A stretch of 34,616 bases of DNA from Deltaproteobacteria bacterium (GTDB lineage Bacteria; Desulfobacterota; WTBG01; CAIYCZ01; CAIRTM01): assembly GCA_016875025.1 (NCBI GenBank), contig VGSH01000020.1, forward strand, positions 1 through 34,616, read 5' to 3'. The notes beneath the pieces were generated by a model. It was not told the origin of the DNA, searched no databases, and saw nothing but the letters and a program-made list of their open reading frames with translations. The position numbers and the translations under genes are program-made. Of this stretch, positions 1-9,964 are shown piece by piece. Within the stretch, counting starts at the first letter, position 1. The number at the start of each line of letters is the position of its first letter.

Positions 1-204
1 CCGGTAATCGGCCTGGGCGGCATCATGAATGCCGCCGACGCATTGCAGTTTTTAATTGCCGGCGCCTGTGCCGTTCAGATCGGTACGGGCCTGTTTGTTG
101 ATCCTGCAGTCGCCGTCCATGTCGTGACCGGGATCAGGGATTACATGAACGCGCATGGTTTTGAGCGTCTGGAGCAAATCGTCGGAAGCTTGATTCTTGA
201 ATGA
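1..204 (+). CDS. pyrD: dihydroorotate dehydrogenase, C-terminal fragment (truncated by window start)
   Basis: Frame 1 reads PVIGLGGIMNAADALQFLIAGACAVQIGTGLFVDP...GSLILE*, typical class 1 PyrD C-terminus. Confidence 0.85.
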   Translation, partial: PVIGLGGIMNAADALQFLIAGACAVQIGTGLFVDPAVAVHVVTGIRDYMNAHGFERLEQIVGSLILE

Positions 205-277
205 TGTGCAGGGCAGACGCCCATGCTCATTGCCTGCACAGCAGCGGTGCTGCTGTGCTTATGGCGGGATTGCTTAT

Positions 278-1378
278 ATGAAAAAACGAAAACATACGAA
301 AACAATTATGGTCGGCACGGTGCCGGTGGGCGGCAGCTCTCCGGTGAGCGTACAGTCCATGACCAGTACCGACACCCGTGACGCAGGTTCAACCATACGC
401 CAGATCAGAAGGCTTGAGCGCGCCGGTTGTGATATCGTGCGCGTTGCGGTTCCGGATGAGCAGGCCGCAGCGGTACTGGGAGCGATCGTCAAAGCTGCGA
501 GCATACCTGTCATTGCCGATATTCATTTCAGCCACCGCCTAGCACTGCAGAGCCTTGAGGCTGGCGTGCACGGCCTGCGCATCAATCCCGGCAACATCGG
601 CGCCGCCTCGCGTGTACGCCAGGTGGTGGACGCAGCCCGGCAGCGCAGCGTGCCGATCAGAATCGGCATTAATGCCGGTTCGCTTGAGAAGGACATTTTG
701 AAAAAGTACGGCCGGCCCAGCGCGCAGGCCCTTGCTGAAAGCGCGCTTCGCAATGTCGGCCTCATCGAGGATATGGGGTATGATCAGCTTAAAATTTCGA
801 TCAAATCGGCTGATGTGCCCACAACTGTCGAGGCCTACCGGCTGGTTTCAAAAAAAACACGCTATCCGCTGCATATCGGGGTGACCGAGGCGGGAACCCT
901 GTTTTCGGGAACGATAAAGTCCGCCATCGGCCTGGGTATTCTGTTGCAGGACGGCATAGGAGACACGCTGCGGGTTTCGCTTTCGGCCGATCCGGTCGAA
1001 GAGGTGCGGGTCGGCTTTGCGATACTGCAGTGCCTGGGCCTGCGCCGCAGCGGCCCTGAGCTCATTTCATGCCCGACCTGCGGCCGGCGCCAGATTGATG
1101 TCGTGCGCCTGGCCGCCCGTGTTGAAAAGCATCTTGTGCGCAGCCGCGCTCCGATTACGGTGGCCGTTATGGGCTGCGAGGTCAACGGCCCGGGGGAAGC
1201 GCGCGAGGCTGATATCGGTATTGCCGGCAGCCGCAGCCGGGGCGTCATATTCAAAAAGGGCCGTATTGTAAAAACGTGCCCGCAGGAGCGTGTGTTTGAG
1301 GAGTTTCTGCGTGAACTGGAAGGGTTAGAACAGGAGGCGGCGCCTGACAGGGCTGCCGGAACGAAAAAACACTCCTGA
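278..1378 (+). CDS. ispG: 4-hydroxy-3-methylbut-2-en-1-yl diphosphate synthase; start reassigned from 197 to ATG 278 (MKKRKHTK)
   Basis: SVQSMTSTDTRD, ADIHFSHRLA, RINPGNIG, CPTCGR and GCEVNGPGEA motifs. Confidence 0.95.
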   Translation: MKKRKHTKTIMVGTVPVGGSSPVSVQSMTSTDTRDAGSTIRQIRRLERAGCDIVRVAVPDEQAAAVLGAIVKAASIPVIADIHFSHRLALQSLEAGVHGLRINPGNIGAASRVRQVVDAARQRSVPIRIGINAGSLEKDILKKYGRPSAQALAESALRNVGLIEDMGYDQLKISIKSADVPTTVEAYRLVSKKTRYPLHIGVTEAGTLFSGTIKSAIGLGILLQDGIGDTLRVSLSADPVEEVRVGFAILQCLGLRRSGPELISCPTCGRRQIDVVRLAARVEKHLVRSRAPITVAVMGCEVNGPGEAREADIGIAGSRSRGVIFKKGRIVKTCPQERVFEEFLRELEGLEQEAAPDRAAGTKKHS

Positions 1379-1420
1379 ACCGGGCGCATGACCCGGCGGA
1401 GACAGCACAGAGGAGACAGC

Positions 1421-3136
1421 ATGCGTTATACCCAGTTTCTGATACCGACATTGCGTGAGGTTCCGGCGGATGCCGAAGTTGTCAGCCATCAGCTGATGCT
1501 GCGCTCGGGCATGATCCGCAAGCTGGCCGCAGGTATTTATTCAACACTCCCCCTGGGAGAGCGTGTGATGCAGAAAACCTCGCAGATCGTGCGTGAGGAA
1601 ATGAACCGGGCCGGAGCCCTTGAGTTGACCCTGCCGTTCGTACAGCCTGCGGAACTGTGGCATGAAAGCGGACGCTGGAACGTGTACGGCAAAGAGTTGC
1701 TGCGCCTGAAAGACCGCAATGAGCGCGAGTTCTGTCTTGGGCCCACGCATGAAGAGGTCATTACCGATGTTGTGCGCGGTCTGATTTCCTCCTATAAGCA
1801 GCTGCCAATTACCCTCTACCAGATTCATATCAAGTTCCGCGATGAAATCCGGCCGCGTTTCGGCGTTATGCGCGCGCGGGAATTCATCATGAAGGACGCC
1901 TACAGCTTTGATGCGGATGAGGCCGGGGCCGAGCGCAGCTACATGAAGATGTATGCAGCGTACACAAATATTTTTGCCCGTCTGGGCCTGCGCTTCCGGG
2001 CTGTGGAGGCTGACAGCGGGCCGATCGGCGGCAGTTTTTCCCATGAGTTCATGGTGCTGGCCGATACGGGTGAGGATGTGATCGTTATCTGCAGCGCGTG
2101 CGATTATGCCGCCAATACTGAAAAGGCGGAGATACTGGCGCCCGATGTTCGCGATGCGGCTCCGGACCGGTTCGGGGTGCTTGAGCGCGTGGCCACACCG
2201 GATATGCGGACCATTGAAGAGGTGTGCTCGTTTTTAAAAACCGACCCCGCTTCGGTCATAAAAACGCTGGTGTTTGATACCGGCGACGGTGCGGTCGCCG
2301 CGCTTGTGCGCGGGGATCATGATATCAATGAGATCAAGCTTAAAAATTACCTGAAGTGCAGCGAGCTGTCTCTGGCCGACGAGGAGCTGATTGAAAAGGT
2401 GACCGGCGCGCCGCGCGGATTTGCCGGGCCTGTGGGCCTGCGCGGCGTGCGCATCATCGCCGATTACGGCCTGAAGGGCAGCATCAATATGGTTGCCGGC
2501 GGCAATGAGCGCGATGTGCATGTCGTCAACGTCAACATGAGCCGTGATTTCAGCGTTGATGCGTTCGCCGATATACGGCTTGCCGGAGATGGCGATGCCT
2601 GTCCGCGCTGCGCTCGTCCGCTCACAACCACACGCGGCATCGAGGTCGGGCATATTTTCAAGCTGGGCACCAAGTACAGCACCTCGATGCAGGCGCAGTT
2701 CCTTGATGCGCAGGGGCAGTCGCACCCGATGGTCATGGGCTGCTACGGGATCGGCGTCGGCCGTACTGTGGCCGCTGCAATTGAACAGTCACATGACAGT
2801 GACGGCATCATCTTTCCCGCTCCGATTGCGCCGTTCAGCGTGCTGATCGTGCTGGTGAATCCTACAGATGAACAGCAGAATCAGATTGCCGCTGACCTGT
2901 ATGAAAAGCTTCTCGGGCATGGCGTGGACGTGCTTCTTGATGACCGCGACGAGCGTCCCGGCATTAAGTTCAAAGATGCCGATTTGATCGGCATCCCCCT
3001 GCGGGTGACGGTGGGTCGCAATGCCGTGAAGGACGGATGCCTCGACATGAAGTGGCGTAAAACCGGCGAACAGGTACAGGCCCCACTGGCCGATGCCTTT
3101 GACAGGATACTCGAAGCACTGCCGAATCTGCAGTAG
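1421..3136 (+). CDS. proS: prolyl-tRNA synthetase, bacterial type with YbaK-like insertion; start reassigned to ATG 1421
   Basis: [71 protein letters not shown]. Confidence 0.96.
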   Translation: MRYTQFLIPTLREVPADAEVVSHQLMLRSGMIRKLAAGIYSTLPLGERVMQKTSQIVREEMNRAGALELTLPFVQPAELWHESGRWNVYGKELLRLKDRNEREFCLGPTHEEVITDVVRGLISSYKQLPITLYQIHIKFRDEIRPRFGVMRAREFIMKDAYSFDADEAGAERSYMKMYAAYTNIFARLGLRFRAVEADSGPIGGSFSHEFMVLADTGEDVIVICSACDYAANTEKAEILAPDVRDAAPDRFGVLERVATPDMRTIEEVCSFLKTDPASVIKTLVFDTGDGAVAALVRGDHDINEIKLKNYLKCSELSLADEELIEKVTGAPRGFAGPVGLRGVRIIADYGLKGSINMVAGGNERDVHVVNVNMSRDFSVDAFADIRLAGDGDACPRCARPLTTTRGIEVGHIFKLGTKYSTSMQAQFLDAQGQSHPMVMGCYGIGVGRTVAAAIEQSHDSDGIIFPAPIAPFSVLIVLVNPTDEQQNQIAADLYEKLLGHGVDVLLDDRDERPGIKFKDADLIGIPLRVTVGRNAVKDGCLDMKWRKTGEQVQAPLADAFDRILEALPNLQ

Positions 3137-3179
3137 GACTGCCCGGTCGTGACTGCAGGCGGCGCAGGGGTCAGGTGTA

Positions 3180-5339
3180 ATGGCTGAGTCAAAGATCGTC
3201 CGCATAAATGACATCATCGAGCAGGTGACCTCTTATTTCCCCGAGGCTGATCTCGGTCTTATCAGCCGCGCATATGTTTTTTCCGCCAAGGTTCATCAGG
3301 GGCAGACCCGCATGTCGGGCGAGCCCTATTTGAACCATCCGCTGTCCGTGGCCAAGATCCTGGCTGATCTTAACCTTGACGTTTATACCGTGGCAACGGG
3401 ATTGCTGCACGATACGGTTGAGGATACCTGTGCAACGCTTGAAGAAATCCAGGACCTGTTCGGCGATGAGGTGGCATTTCTGGTCGATGGGGTTACGAAA
3501 ATCAGTAAAATTACGAGTGACCGCAAGCAGGATACGCATGCCGACAATTTCCGCAAGATGATACTTGCCATGTCGAAAGACATACGCGTCCTTCTGGTCA
3601 AGCTGGCTGATCGCATCCATAACATGCGCACGCTTGAATTTATGCCGGTCGAAAAGCAGGAGCGCACCGCCCGCAATACCCTGGATATTTATGCCCCGCT
3701 TGCCAGCCGTCTGGGCCTGTATCTTGTTAAACGTGAGCTTGAAGACCTGTCTCTGCGCTATATGCACGCGGAAATGTATCGCGACATTAAAGACAAGCTC
3801 ATGCGGACGTCCGAGCAGCGCGAACGCTATGTCAATGAGGTGATCGGGATTATCGAGTCCAGGCTGGCGCAGTCCGGCATCAAAGCCGGTATTACCGGGC
3901 GGCATAAACATCTGTTCAGCATCTATAACAAGATGCAGACCCAGAATCTTAATTTCAGCCAGATATATGATCTGACCGCGTTTCGCATTATCGTGAATGA
4001 CCGGCCGGAATGCTATGAGGTGCTGGGCATTATCCATGCGCTGTGGAAACCGATTCCGGGCCGCTTCAAGGATTATATTTCACTGCCCAAGGCGAACATG
4101 TACCAGTCGCTGCATACGAGCGTTATCGGCCCGTACGGGCAGCGGATTGAAATTCAGATCAGAACCGAAGAGATGGACCGGGTCGCCCGGCACGGGATCG
4201 CAGCCCACTGGAAATACAAGGAGGGCAGCACGGACGAGCAGAAGCATGATCAGAGCTTTGCCTGGCTGCAAAATATTCTGGAATCTCAGAAGGAAATGAG
4301 CGATTCGCGCGAATTTCTGGATGCGTTCCGGGTTGAGGTTTTTCCCGATGAGGTTTTTGCTTTTACTCCCGCCGGGAAAGTGATTGAGCTGCCGAAAGGG
4401 GCAACGCCAATAGATTTCGCCTATGGCATTCATACCGATATCGGCAACCGCTGCGTGGGCGCCAAAGTAAACAACGGTATCGTGCCGCTGCGCTATGAAA
4501 TCCAGAGCGGGGATGTTGTTGAAATTCTGACTCAGCCCGGACATCACCCCAGCCGGGACTGGCTGAAAATAGTTAAAACATCGCGGGCCCGGACAAAAAT
4601 CAGAAACTGGATACGTCAGCAGGAACTCGAGCGCAGCATTGTGCTGGGTCGAGAGATCGGGGAAAAGGAGTTTCGCAAGCATAAGCTTAATTTTGCACGG
4701 ATGCTCAAGGATGGTCAGCTGGTTGAAAAAATGGGCAGAGGTCAGGTTAAAGATGCCGATGACCTGCTGGCCGCAATCGGACAGGGCCGTATCGGCATCC
4801 GGCAGGTTATCAACAAATGTATGCCGGATGAGGCTGAAGGGACCGCTCCGGAGCCGGAGAGTTCAAAACGAGCACAGAAAATCCGCGAACGCAATAATAC
4901 GATTGGCGTCGTCGTGCAGGGGATGGACGATTTGCTGGTGCGTTTCGGCAAATGCTGCAACCCAATTCACGGGGATCAGATCAAGGGGTTTATTACGCGC
5001 GGCAGGGGTGTGACGATTCATGCCCGGGAATGCACGTTTTTGACGTCTGCTGATCCCGAGCGCATTATTGATGCGCAGTGGGATGAGCGCGCGCGGCATG
5101 TCTCGGTTGTGCCGATTGAGGTTATCTGTGAGGATAAAAAAGGTCTGCTGGCTTCAATTACATCCTCGATCGCGAGCGCGGAGACCAATATTCTCAACGC
5201 AAGCGTCAGAACAACACCCGAGAAGAAGGCTGTCAGTGTTTTTAACGTAGAAATCAACAGCCTTGCAATGCTGGATGCCGTGATCGCAGCAATCAGGAAG
5301 GTCAAGGGTGTGCTGAAAGTGTCACGGTTGAAACCTTAG
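3180..5339 (+). CDS. RelA/SpoT family bifunctional (p)ppGpp synthetase/hydrolase (HD, synthetase, TGS, ACT)
   Basis: HD region GLLHDTVEDT, synthetase region LPKANMYQSLHTSVIGP, TGS FTPAGKVIELPKGATPIDFAYGIHTDIG, C-terminal ACT. Confidence 0.95.
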   Translation: MAESKIVRINDIIEQVTSYFPEADLGLISRAYVFSAKVHQGQTRMSGEPYLNHPLSVAKILADLNLDVYTVATGLLHDTVEDTCATLEEIQDLFGDEVAFLVDGVTKISKITSDRKQDTHADNFRKMILAMSKDIRVLLVKLADRIHNMRTLEFMPVEKQERTARNTLDIYAPLASRLGLYLVKRELEDLSLRYMHAEMYRDIKDKLMRTSEQRERYVNEVIGIIESRLAQSGIKAGITGRHKHLFSIYNKMQTQNLNFSQIYDLTAFRIIVNDRPECYEVLGIIHALWKPIPGRFKDYISLPKANMYQSLHTSVIGPYGQRIEIQIRTEEMDRVARHGIAAHWKYKEGSTDEQKHDQSFAWLQNILESQKEMSDSREFLDAFRVEVFPDEVFAFTPAGKVIELPKGATPIDFAYGIHTDIGNRCVGAKVNNGIVPLRYEIQSGDVVEILTQPGHHPSRDWLKIVKTSRARTKIRNWIRQQELERSIVLGREIGEKEFRKHKLNFARMLKDGQLVEKMGRGQVKDADDLLAAIGQGRIGIRQVINKCMPDEAEGTAPEPESSKRAQKIRERNNTIGVVVQGMDDLLVRFGKCCNPIHGDQIKGFITRGRGVTIHARECTFLTSADPERIIDAQWDERARHVSVVPIEVICEDKKGLLASITSSIASAETNILNASVRTTPEKKAVSVFNVEINSLAMLDAVIAAIRKVKGVLKVSRLKP

Positions 5340-5386
5340 TGCTGATTAGTTTTGTGCCGTGCGGTATCTGATTACAAAGCAGAGAG

Positions 5387-5413
5387 ATTGCCACGGCCGT
5401 ACGGCCTGGCAAT
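5387..5413. repeat. near-perfect palindrome ATTGCCA-C-GGCCGTACGGCC-TGGCAAT
   Basis: Directly read inverted repeat; flanks GAGATTGCC...GGCAATGA resemble common dispersed GTCATTGC...GCAATCTC palindromes. Confidence 0.6.
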
Positions 5414-5627
5414 GATACGTACCTACTGGCGTTATCGGTTACAGTAGTTCTGTAATTACTGGCCCTTCATTGCACTCAGCGTAAGCTCGGTGAAGCGATC
5501 TCAAATTTAAAACGCTGTAGTCACAGAACGCATGCGCCCTGCTGCCGGCAGTACCCGCGCTATGTGTGTATGGAGGGTGCGTTTCGACAGGGGGTTGGTG
5601 GCGTGATATGGTGCTGCCGTGGCACGA

Positions 5628-5852
5628 TTAAACAGCTGCGTTAACGGGTTTGGATGCTTTGCGGCCAGGTTTTGCAACAAAGCCTGAACGGATGCAGCGT
5701 GTACAGGCGTACACTCGTTTTGTGGTGCCATTGCTCATTGAACGAACCCGTTGTACATTGGGTTTCCATACCTTTTTGCTTTTATTGTGCGCGTGGCTGA
5801 TACTGTAGCCTACCTGGCGCCCTTTGCCGCATATGCTGCAGACTTTTCCCAT
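5628..5852 (-). CDS. rpmB: 50S ribosomal protein L28, four-cysteine form; start reassigned to MGKVCSICGKG
   Basis: MGKVCSICGKGRQVGYSISHAHNKSKKVWKPNVQRVR...VYACTRCIRSG. Confidence 0.93.
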   Translation of the reverse strand: MGKVCSICGKGRQVGYSISHAHNKSKKVWKPNVQRVRSMSNGTTKRVYACTRCIRSGFVAKPGRKASKPVNAAV

Positions 5853-5914
5853 GGGTTTATTCTCCTGTGACTTCCGTGCATTTTGGTAAAACCGACCAGT
5901 CATTAAAATTTAAT

Positions 5915-5942
5915 ATTATACCAAAATTGCAACGTATATCAA
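5915..5942 (-). promoter_or_regulatory. sigma70-like promoter for rpmB (minus strand TTGATA-16 nt-TATAAT)
   Basis: -35 at 5942..5937, -10 at 5920..5915 on the minus strand, about 63 nt upstream of the rpmB start. Confidence 0.55.
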
Positions 5943-6052
5943 TAGCAAATAACGCAATTTTTAAAAAAAACCATCTGCGGCCACGGGCTTTGAGCGCTAC
6001 GAACGGGTGAGATTAGCAGGCTATTCTGAACAGGGGCAAGACAGTAAAAAAA

Positions 6053-6116
6053 GGGAAGGAAAGCCCATTGGCAGGCTTTTCAGGGAAAAAGCGGAGGGGC
6101 AACCCCTATCCTTCCC
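6053..6116. other. nested stem-loop structure (GGGAAGGA/TCCTTCCC outer stem enclosing two hairpins)
   Basis: Outer 8-bp stem 6053-6060/6109-6116; inner AAAGCC/GGCTTT and AGGGG-CAA-CCCCT hairpins. Confidence 0.45.
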
Positions 6117-6193
6117 GCAATAGTTATTAAATAACTGATTTTGTGGAATAAATCAAGGCCGGAGGCGCACATTTATCGCATTGTGCGATGTGA

Positions 6194-6523
6194 TCAGGTG
6201 CTTTTTTGATGGAGCCGCTGGTATTCTTCCTCGCCGGTTTTGAACTCGGTGATCAGCACACCCATGCCGTTTTTGTTCGCCAGATGGAAAAGATTACTCG
6301 GCACTTTGCGGGCCCACACAACCCGGCATGACATTTCGATCGGCTCGGCTGTCCCTTTGAGGCTGATCTCCAGGATTGTTCCGGGAGGGAATACTTTTTG
6401 TGTTTTGATAAAAAAGCCAGCTGCTGAAACGTCTTCCGTCAGGGCGCTGTGGGTACCGCTTTCAGATCGGATGCTTATCTGGAGGGTTTTCTTAATGCGT
6501 TTGAAAAGGCGTTTGTCCGACAT
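6194..6523 (-). CDS. PilZ domain protein (putative c-di-GMP binding)
   Basis: KRLFKRIKKTLQISIRSESGTHSALTEDVSAAGFFIKT, PilZ-like arginine region and D/N-x-S-x-x-G motif. Confidence 0.75.
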   Translation of the reverse strand: MSDKRLFKRIKKTLQISIRSESGTHSALTEDVSAAGFFIKTQKVFPPGTILEISLKGTAEPIEMSCRVVWARKVPSNLFHLANKNGMGVLITEFKTGEEEYQRLHQKST

Positions 6524-6613
6524 TGGGTATTCCCTCGTGCGTATAAGAGTTATCTATCTTTGTATGCACATGTGTACACCGGTGAATGTCAACGCAGCGA
6601 TAGTGGGCAGCCC

Positions 6614-6991
6614 TCATGGGTTCTTCGCGCGTGGGGCTAATTGTATTATTTTTCCTGTCGGACCGGAACTGTCCTCGCATGCGCATACGGGGTTTTCCGC
6701 CGTTGGGGCTTGAAGTGCAACAGCCGTCATAAAGTACTCTTCCCAGTTTATGGTGAATATTTCACCGCACATCTGGGGAAGACGGAGCTTCCATGTAAGG
6801 TCGACCGGCGGCAGCAGGAGCGCGGTAAAATGTACGGCGTACCAGTCTTTCTTAATGTCCGGGCTTATGTCGTGCACAACTGCGTAGAAGATACCGTCCG
6901 GTGTCCCCACTAATACTATATCGCCTTCAAGGGTGTCTTTCTTTAACGAAATGTATCGTTTGATATCTGTCAGTTTTTTGGCCAGAGACAT
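6614..6991 (-). CDS. hypothetical protein, 125 aa
   Basis: Intact ORF co-directional with the PilZ gene; no family recognised. Confidence 0.55.
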   Translation of the reverse strand: MSLAKKLTDIKRYISLKKDTLEGDIVLVGTPDGIFYAVVHDISPDIKKDWYAVHFTALLLPPVDLTWKLRLPQMCGEIFTINWEEYFMTAVALQAPTAENPVCACEDSSGPTGKIIQLAPRAKNP

Positions 6992-7162
6992 CTGTCTTCC
7001 CCTGTGTACGGCGTGCCGGAGCCTGTAATCAATAGTGTTGTTGTGCGTTTTACGACTTTAATCCAGATTTGCAGGAGATGCAAACCTAATTTGTTCATAT
7101 TTCATGATCATTGCCGTGCTTGGTTTTTTGGTTGAATCAGGTATAAAAAAAATATAGTATAT

Positions 7163-7448
7163 CAGTAGTGTCCAGAATAATTTAGAACAGGCCCTCCGGC
7201 CGGGGCCGTGCCGTCCCATCCGGCAGTTTGTGCACTGCCGATGCAACGGCACGTCCTGTAAAATTCATTGTATACACGGCCCGGGCGCACTGCTGTAGAC
7301 AACAATCGCGGGGGCGTGCCTGGCCCGTTTGAAATATTGCGGCACACGGGCCGATAATGAAATGAGGTCTTCTTTGCCGGATGGGACGGCACGGCCCCGG
7401 CCAGAGGGCCTTCAGCAGCGATTGAATAATTTATTTTGGACAAATCTG
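7163..7448. mobile_element. MITE-like non-autonomous element, 286 bp, long imperfect terminal inverted repeats, flanked by 9-bp direct repeat ATAGTATAT (7154-7162 and 7449-7457)
   Basis: Arms 7190-7225 and 7375-7410 are 35/36 reverse complements; outer ends CAGTAGTGTCCAGAATAATTTA vs CAGATTTGTCCAAAATAAATTA; 9-bp direct repeats abut both ends. Confidence 0.75.
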
Positions 7449-7512
7449 ATAGTATATATCGAAGAAGTGAATAGACGGACTGTAATGCAAGGAGATTCTA
7501 CAGGGGGGAGAT

Positions 7513-8070
7513 ATGCTGCGAGCCAACGTTGCCAAAGATATGCCGCAGGTAGACAGCACTGCGTATGTTGATCCGGACGCGATTGTTATCGGTCGTGTCT
7601 TAATCGGCGCTAACTGTTTTATCGGTGCGGGGGTTGTCCTGCGTGCAGACCGTTTTTCACTTGAGGATGAACATTGTTCGATTATCATTGGAGACGGAAG
7701 CGTTATCCAGGATGTTGCGGTTCTGCACGCCCACTCGGAAACCTGTATTCAGGTCGGATCAGGCACCACAATCAACCACGGGGCGGTTGTGTACGGACCG
7801 GCTACGATCGGGGACGGTTGTTTCATCGGCTGCAGGGCGATTTTGCATTATGCCCATATCGGCAACAATGTGTTTGTGCGCAGCATTTGTGTGCTTGAAT
7901 CGGTCTCCATTCCCGCGGACCGTTTTATCGATATAGGCTCCTGTATAACGCAGCAGAAGGATGTTGACCTTCTGCGGCCGATCACCGCAGAAGAAAAACA
8001 CTTTATGTTGCGTGCAGTTGAGGAAAGCCGTGATTATCCGGTCCGCTACAAATATTCACTTGAGATTTAA
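7513..8070 (+). CDS. left-handed beta-helix / gamma-carbonic anhydrase-like hexapeptide repeat protein
   Basis: Repeated hexapeptides (IGRVLIGANCFIGAGVVLRAD, IGDGCFIGCRAILHYAHIG); HAHSE and NHGAVVYGP segments. Confidence 0.85.
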   Translation: MLRANVAKDMPQVDSTAYVDPDAIVIGRVLIGANCFIGAGVVLRADRFSLEDEHCSIIIGDGSVIQDVAVLHAHSETCIQVGSGTTINHGAVVYGPATIGDGCFIGCRAILHYAHIGNNVFVRSICVLESVSIPADRFIDIGSCITQQKDVDLLRPITAEEKHFMLRAVEESRDYPVRYKYSLEI

Positions 8071-8123
8071 TACGGCTGCCCGGACTATGCCCGTGCGTCC
8101 CGCAGGCCTGTCGTAAGGATTGT

Positions 8124-9551
8124 ATGGAGAGACACTACAGCCCGTTTGATCCGCACGCTTTTCCCGCGCATGTGCGCGACTATCTTATTCCCGAATATGC
8201 CGGAGACTGCGTGTATGAATGCATTGCCTGCGCATACTCCTGCCCCCTTGACCGATTCTTATATACGTGCCCCGCATGCGGCAGTTTGTTGAAAATTACG
8301 GACCGCTCTTTTGATGAATTGAAGAAAATACCGGGCCCCGTGTGGCGCGATATTTTCGACTATCGCACGCTGCTGCGGATTGAAGCGCTGCAGGGTATTT
8401 TCCTGTTCAAAGAACTGCTTTTTCCCGCAATCCCGCTTCAGGACGTCATCTATCTCGGGGAAGGCCATACGGCCCTGGTTCGCGCCAACACACAGCTTGC
8501 CCGGTATGCCGGTTCGGAATTTTTTATAAAAAACGACGGTTTCAACCCATCGGCAAGCTTTAAGGATCGCGGCATGGCCAGTGCGGTGAGTTTTATCAAT
8601 TACTCGATCCGCACGCGCGGTCTCAGCGAAGTGCTGGGCATTTGCGCATCTACCGGCGACACGTCGGCTGCAGCCGCGTTGTATCTGAGCTATCTTGACA
8701 GCTCGATCGTCAAGTCGGTTGTGCTGTTGCCTAAAGGAAAAGTTACGCCGCAGCAGCTTGCGCAGCCGCTCGGCAGCGGTGCGGTTGTGCTGGAAATTCC
8801 GGGGGTGTTCGACGACTGCATGCGCATCGTCGAGCAGCTGGCTGAAACCTACCATGTGTGCCTGCTGAACTCTAAAAATCCCGTTCGAATCATGGGCCAG
8901 AAATCGTATGCCTATGAAGTTGCGCGGCAGCTGGGCTATAAGACCGATGACCTGACCGTGGTTGTGCCGGTTGGTAATGCCGGCAACATTACAGCGATTA
9001 TGGAGGGATTTCTCGATATGCACCGCCTGGGCATTATTGAGGATCTGCCTCATATTCTGGCCGTGCAGAGCCGGCATGCAAATCCGGTGGCCCTGTGGCG
9101 ATCTTCGGGAGAGTATGCGCCCGTGCCCGTGAGGCCGAGCGTTGCCCAGGCGGCCATGATCGGCGACCCGGTATCGTTTCCCAAAGTGCGCGCCCTGGTT
9201 GCGAGCGATTTTGACGACCGCTTTGCCTGTATCGACGTTGAAGAACAGGAGATTATCGAGGGCATGCTGCAGGCCAATCGATGCGGGAGCGTGGTGTGTA
9301 CCCAGGGCGGCGAATCAATCGCCGGTCTGCGCAGGGCTCTTGCGAGCGGTATTGTTTCTCCCGAGCGCACGTTTGTGGTCGATTCAACGTCCCATCAGCT
9401 GAAATTTTCGAATTTTCAGCAGATGTTTTTCGAGAACACCTTTCCGCCGGAGTATGAAATCACACCGCGTTCCGGATTTGTCAATGCGCCCGTGCAGCTT
9501 GCGGCATCTGCCGGAGCGGTTGCCGATTACTTGGGGCTGAAGAAGAAGTAG
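8124..9551 (+). CDS. thrC: threonine synthase with N-terminal Cys-rich ribbon
   Basis: PLP motif NPSASFKDRGMASAV, STGDTSAAAALY, CIACAYSCPLDRFLYTCPACGSLL. Confidence 0.9.
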   Translation: MERHYSPFDPHAFPAHVRDYLIPEYAGDCVYECIACAYSCPLDRFLYTCPACGSLLKITDRSFDELKKIPGPVWRDIFDYRTLLRIEALQGIFLFKELLFPAIPLQDVIYLGEGHTALVRANTQLARYAGSEFFIKNDGFNPSASFKDRGMASAVSFINYSIRTRGLSEVLGICASTGDTSAAAALYLSYLDSSIVKSVVLLPKGKVTPQQLAQPLGSGAVVLEIPGVFDDCMRIVEQLAETYHVCLLNSKNPVRIMGQKSYAYEVARQLGYKTDDLTVVVPVGNAGNITAIMEGFLDMHRLGIIEDLPHILAVQSRHANPVALWRSSGEYAPVPVRPSVAQAAMIGDPVSFPKVRALVASDFDDRFACIDVEEQEIIEGMLQANRCGSVVCTQGGESIAGLRRALASGIVSPERTFVVDSTSHQLKFSNFQQMFFENTFPPEYEITPRSGFVNAPVQLAASAGAVADYLGLKKK

Positions 9552-9557
9552 ACACGC

Positions 9558-9929
9558 ATGAAAAAGATTCTGATTGTCGATGACAGCGTTTCGATTGCCA
9601 ATGCCATGCGGCGTGCGCTTGAAAGCCTCGGCTACGAGGTTGAGACATTGAATGAAAGTGCCACGTTTTTTGACGGCCGGGTTACCGCCTTTGACCCTGA
9701 TCTGCTGATTCTTGATATCAACATGCCGCGCTTTGACGGTTTTTACGTTCTGGAAATGGCGAAAAAAATAAACACCTGCCCGCGCGCAAAGTTTTTGATG
9801 TGTTCGACTAAAATTTTTGAGCAAGATTTGAACCGTGCCAGATCGCTTGGCGCGGATGACTCTTTGATAAAACCGTTTAATGCAGCCGAGCTGACGGCAA
9901 AAGTTTCCGCGTTGATCGGCCCGCCATGA
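9558..9929 (+). CDS. single-domain response regulator (CheY-like receiver)
   Basis: KKILIVDDSVSIANAM, LLILDINMPRFDGF and conserved K in SLIKPFNAAEL. Confidence 0.92.
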   Translation: MKKILIVDDSVSIANAMRRALESLGYEVETLNESATFFDGRVTAFDPDLLILDINMPRFDGFYVLEMAKKINTCPRAKFLMCSTKIFEQDLNRARSLGADDSLIKPFNAAELTAKVSALIGPP

Positions 9930-9964
9930 CGGACTGACCACTGCACTTGCGTGGGAGTAATGCC

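Noticed and set aside
3189-4037. 282-aa minus-strand ORF and similar long antisense ORFs (1541-2044, 8259-9077, 13516-14214, 31226-32044)
   Set aside because: All lie opposite confidently identified genes and show no family-like sequence
7162-7443. 93-aa minus-strand ORF covering the MITE
   Set aside because: Coincides almost exactly with the inverted-repeat element; sequence is dictated by the repeat and has no transposase features
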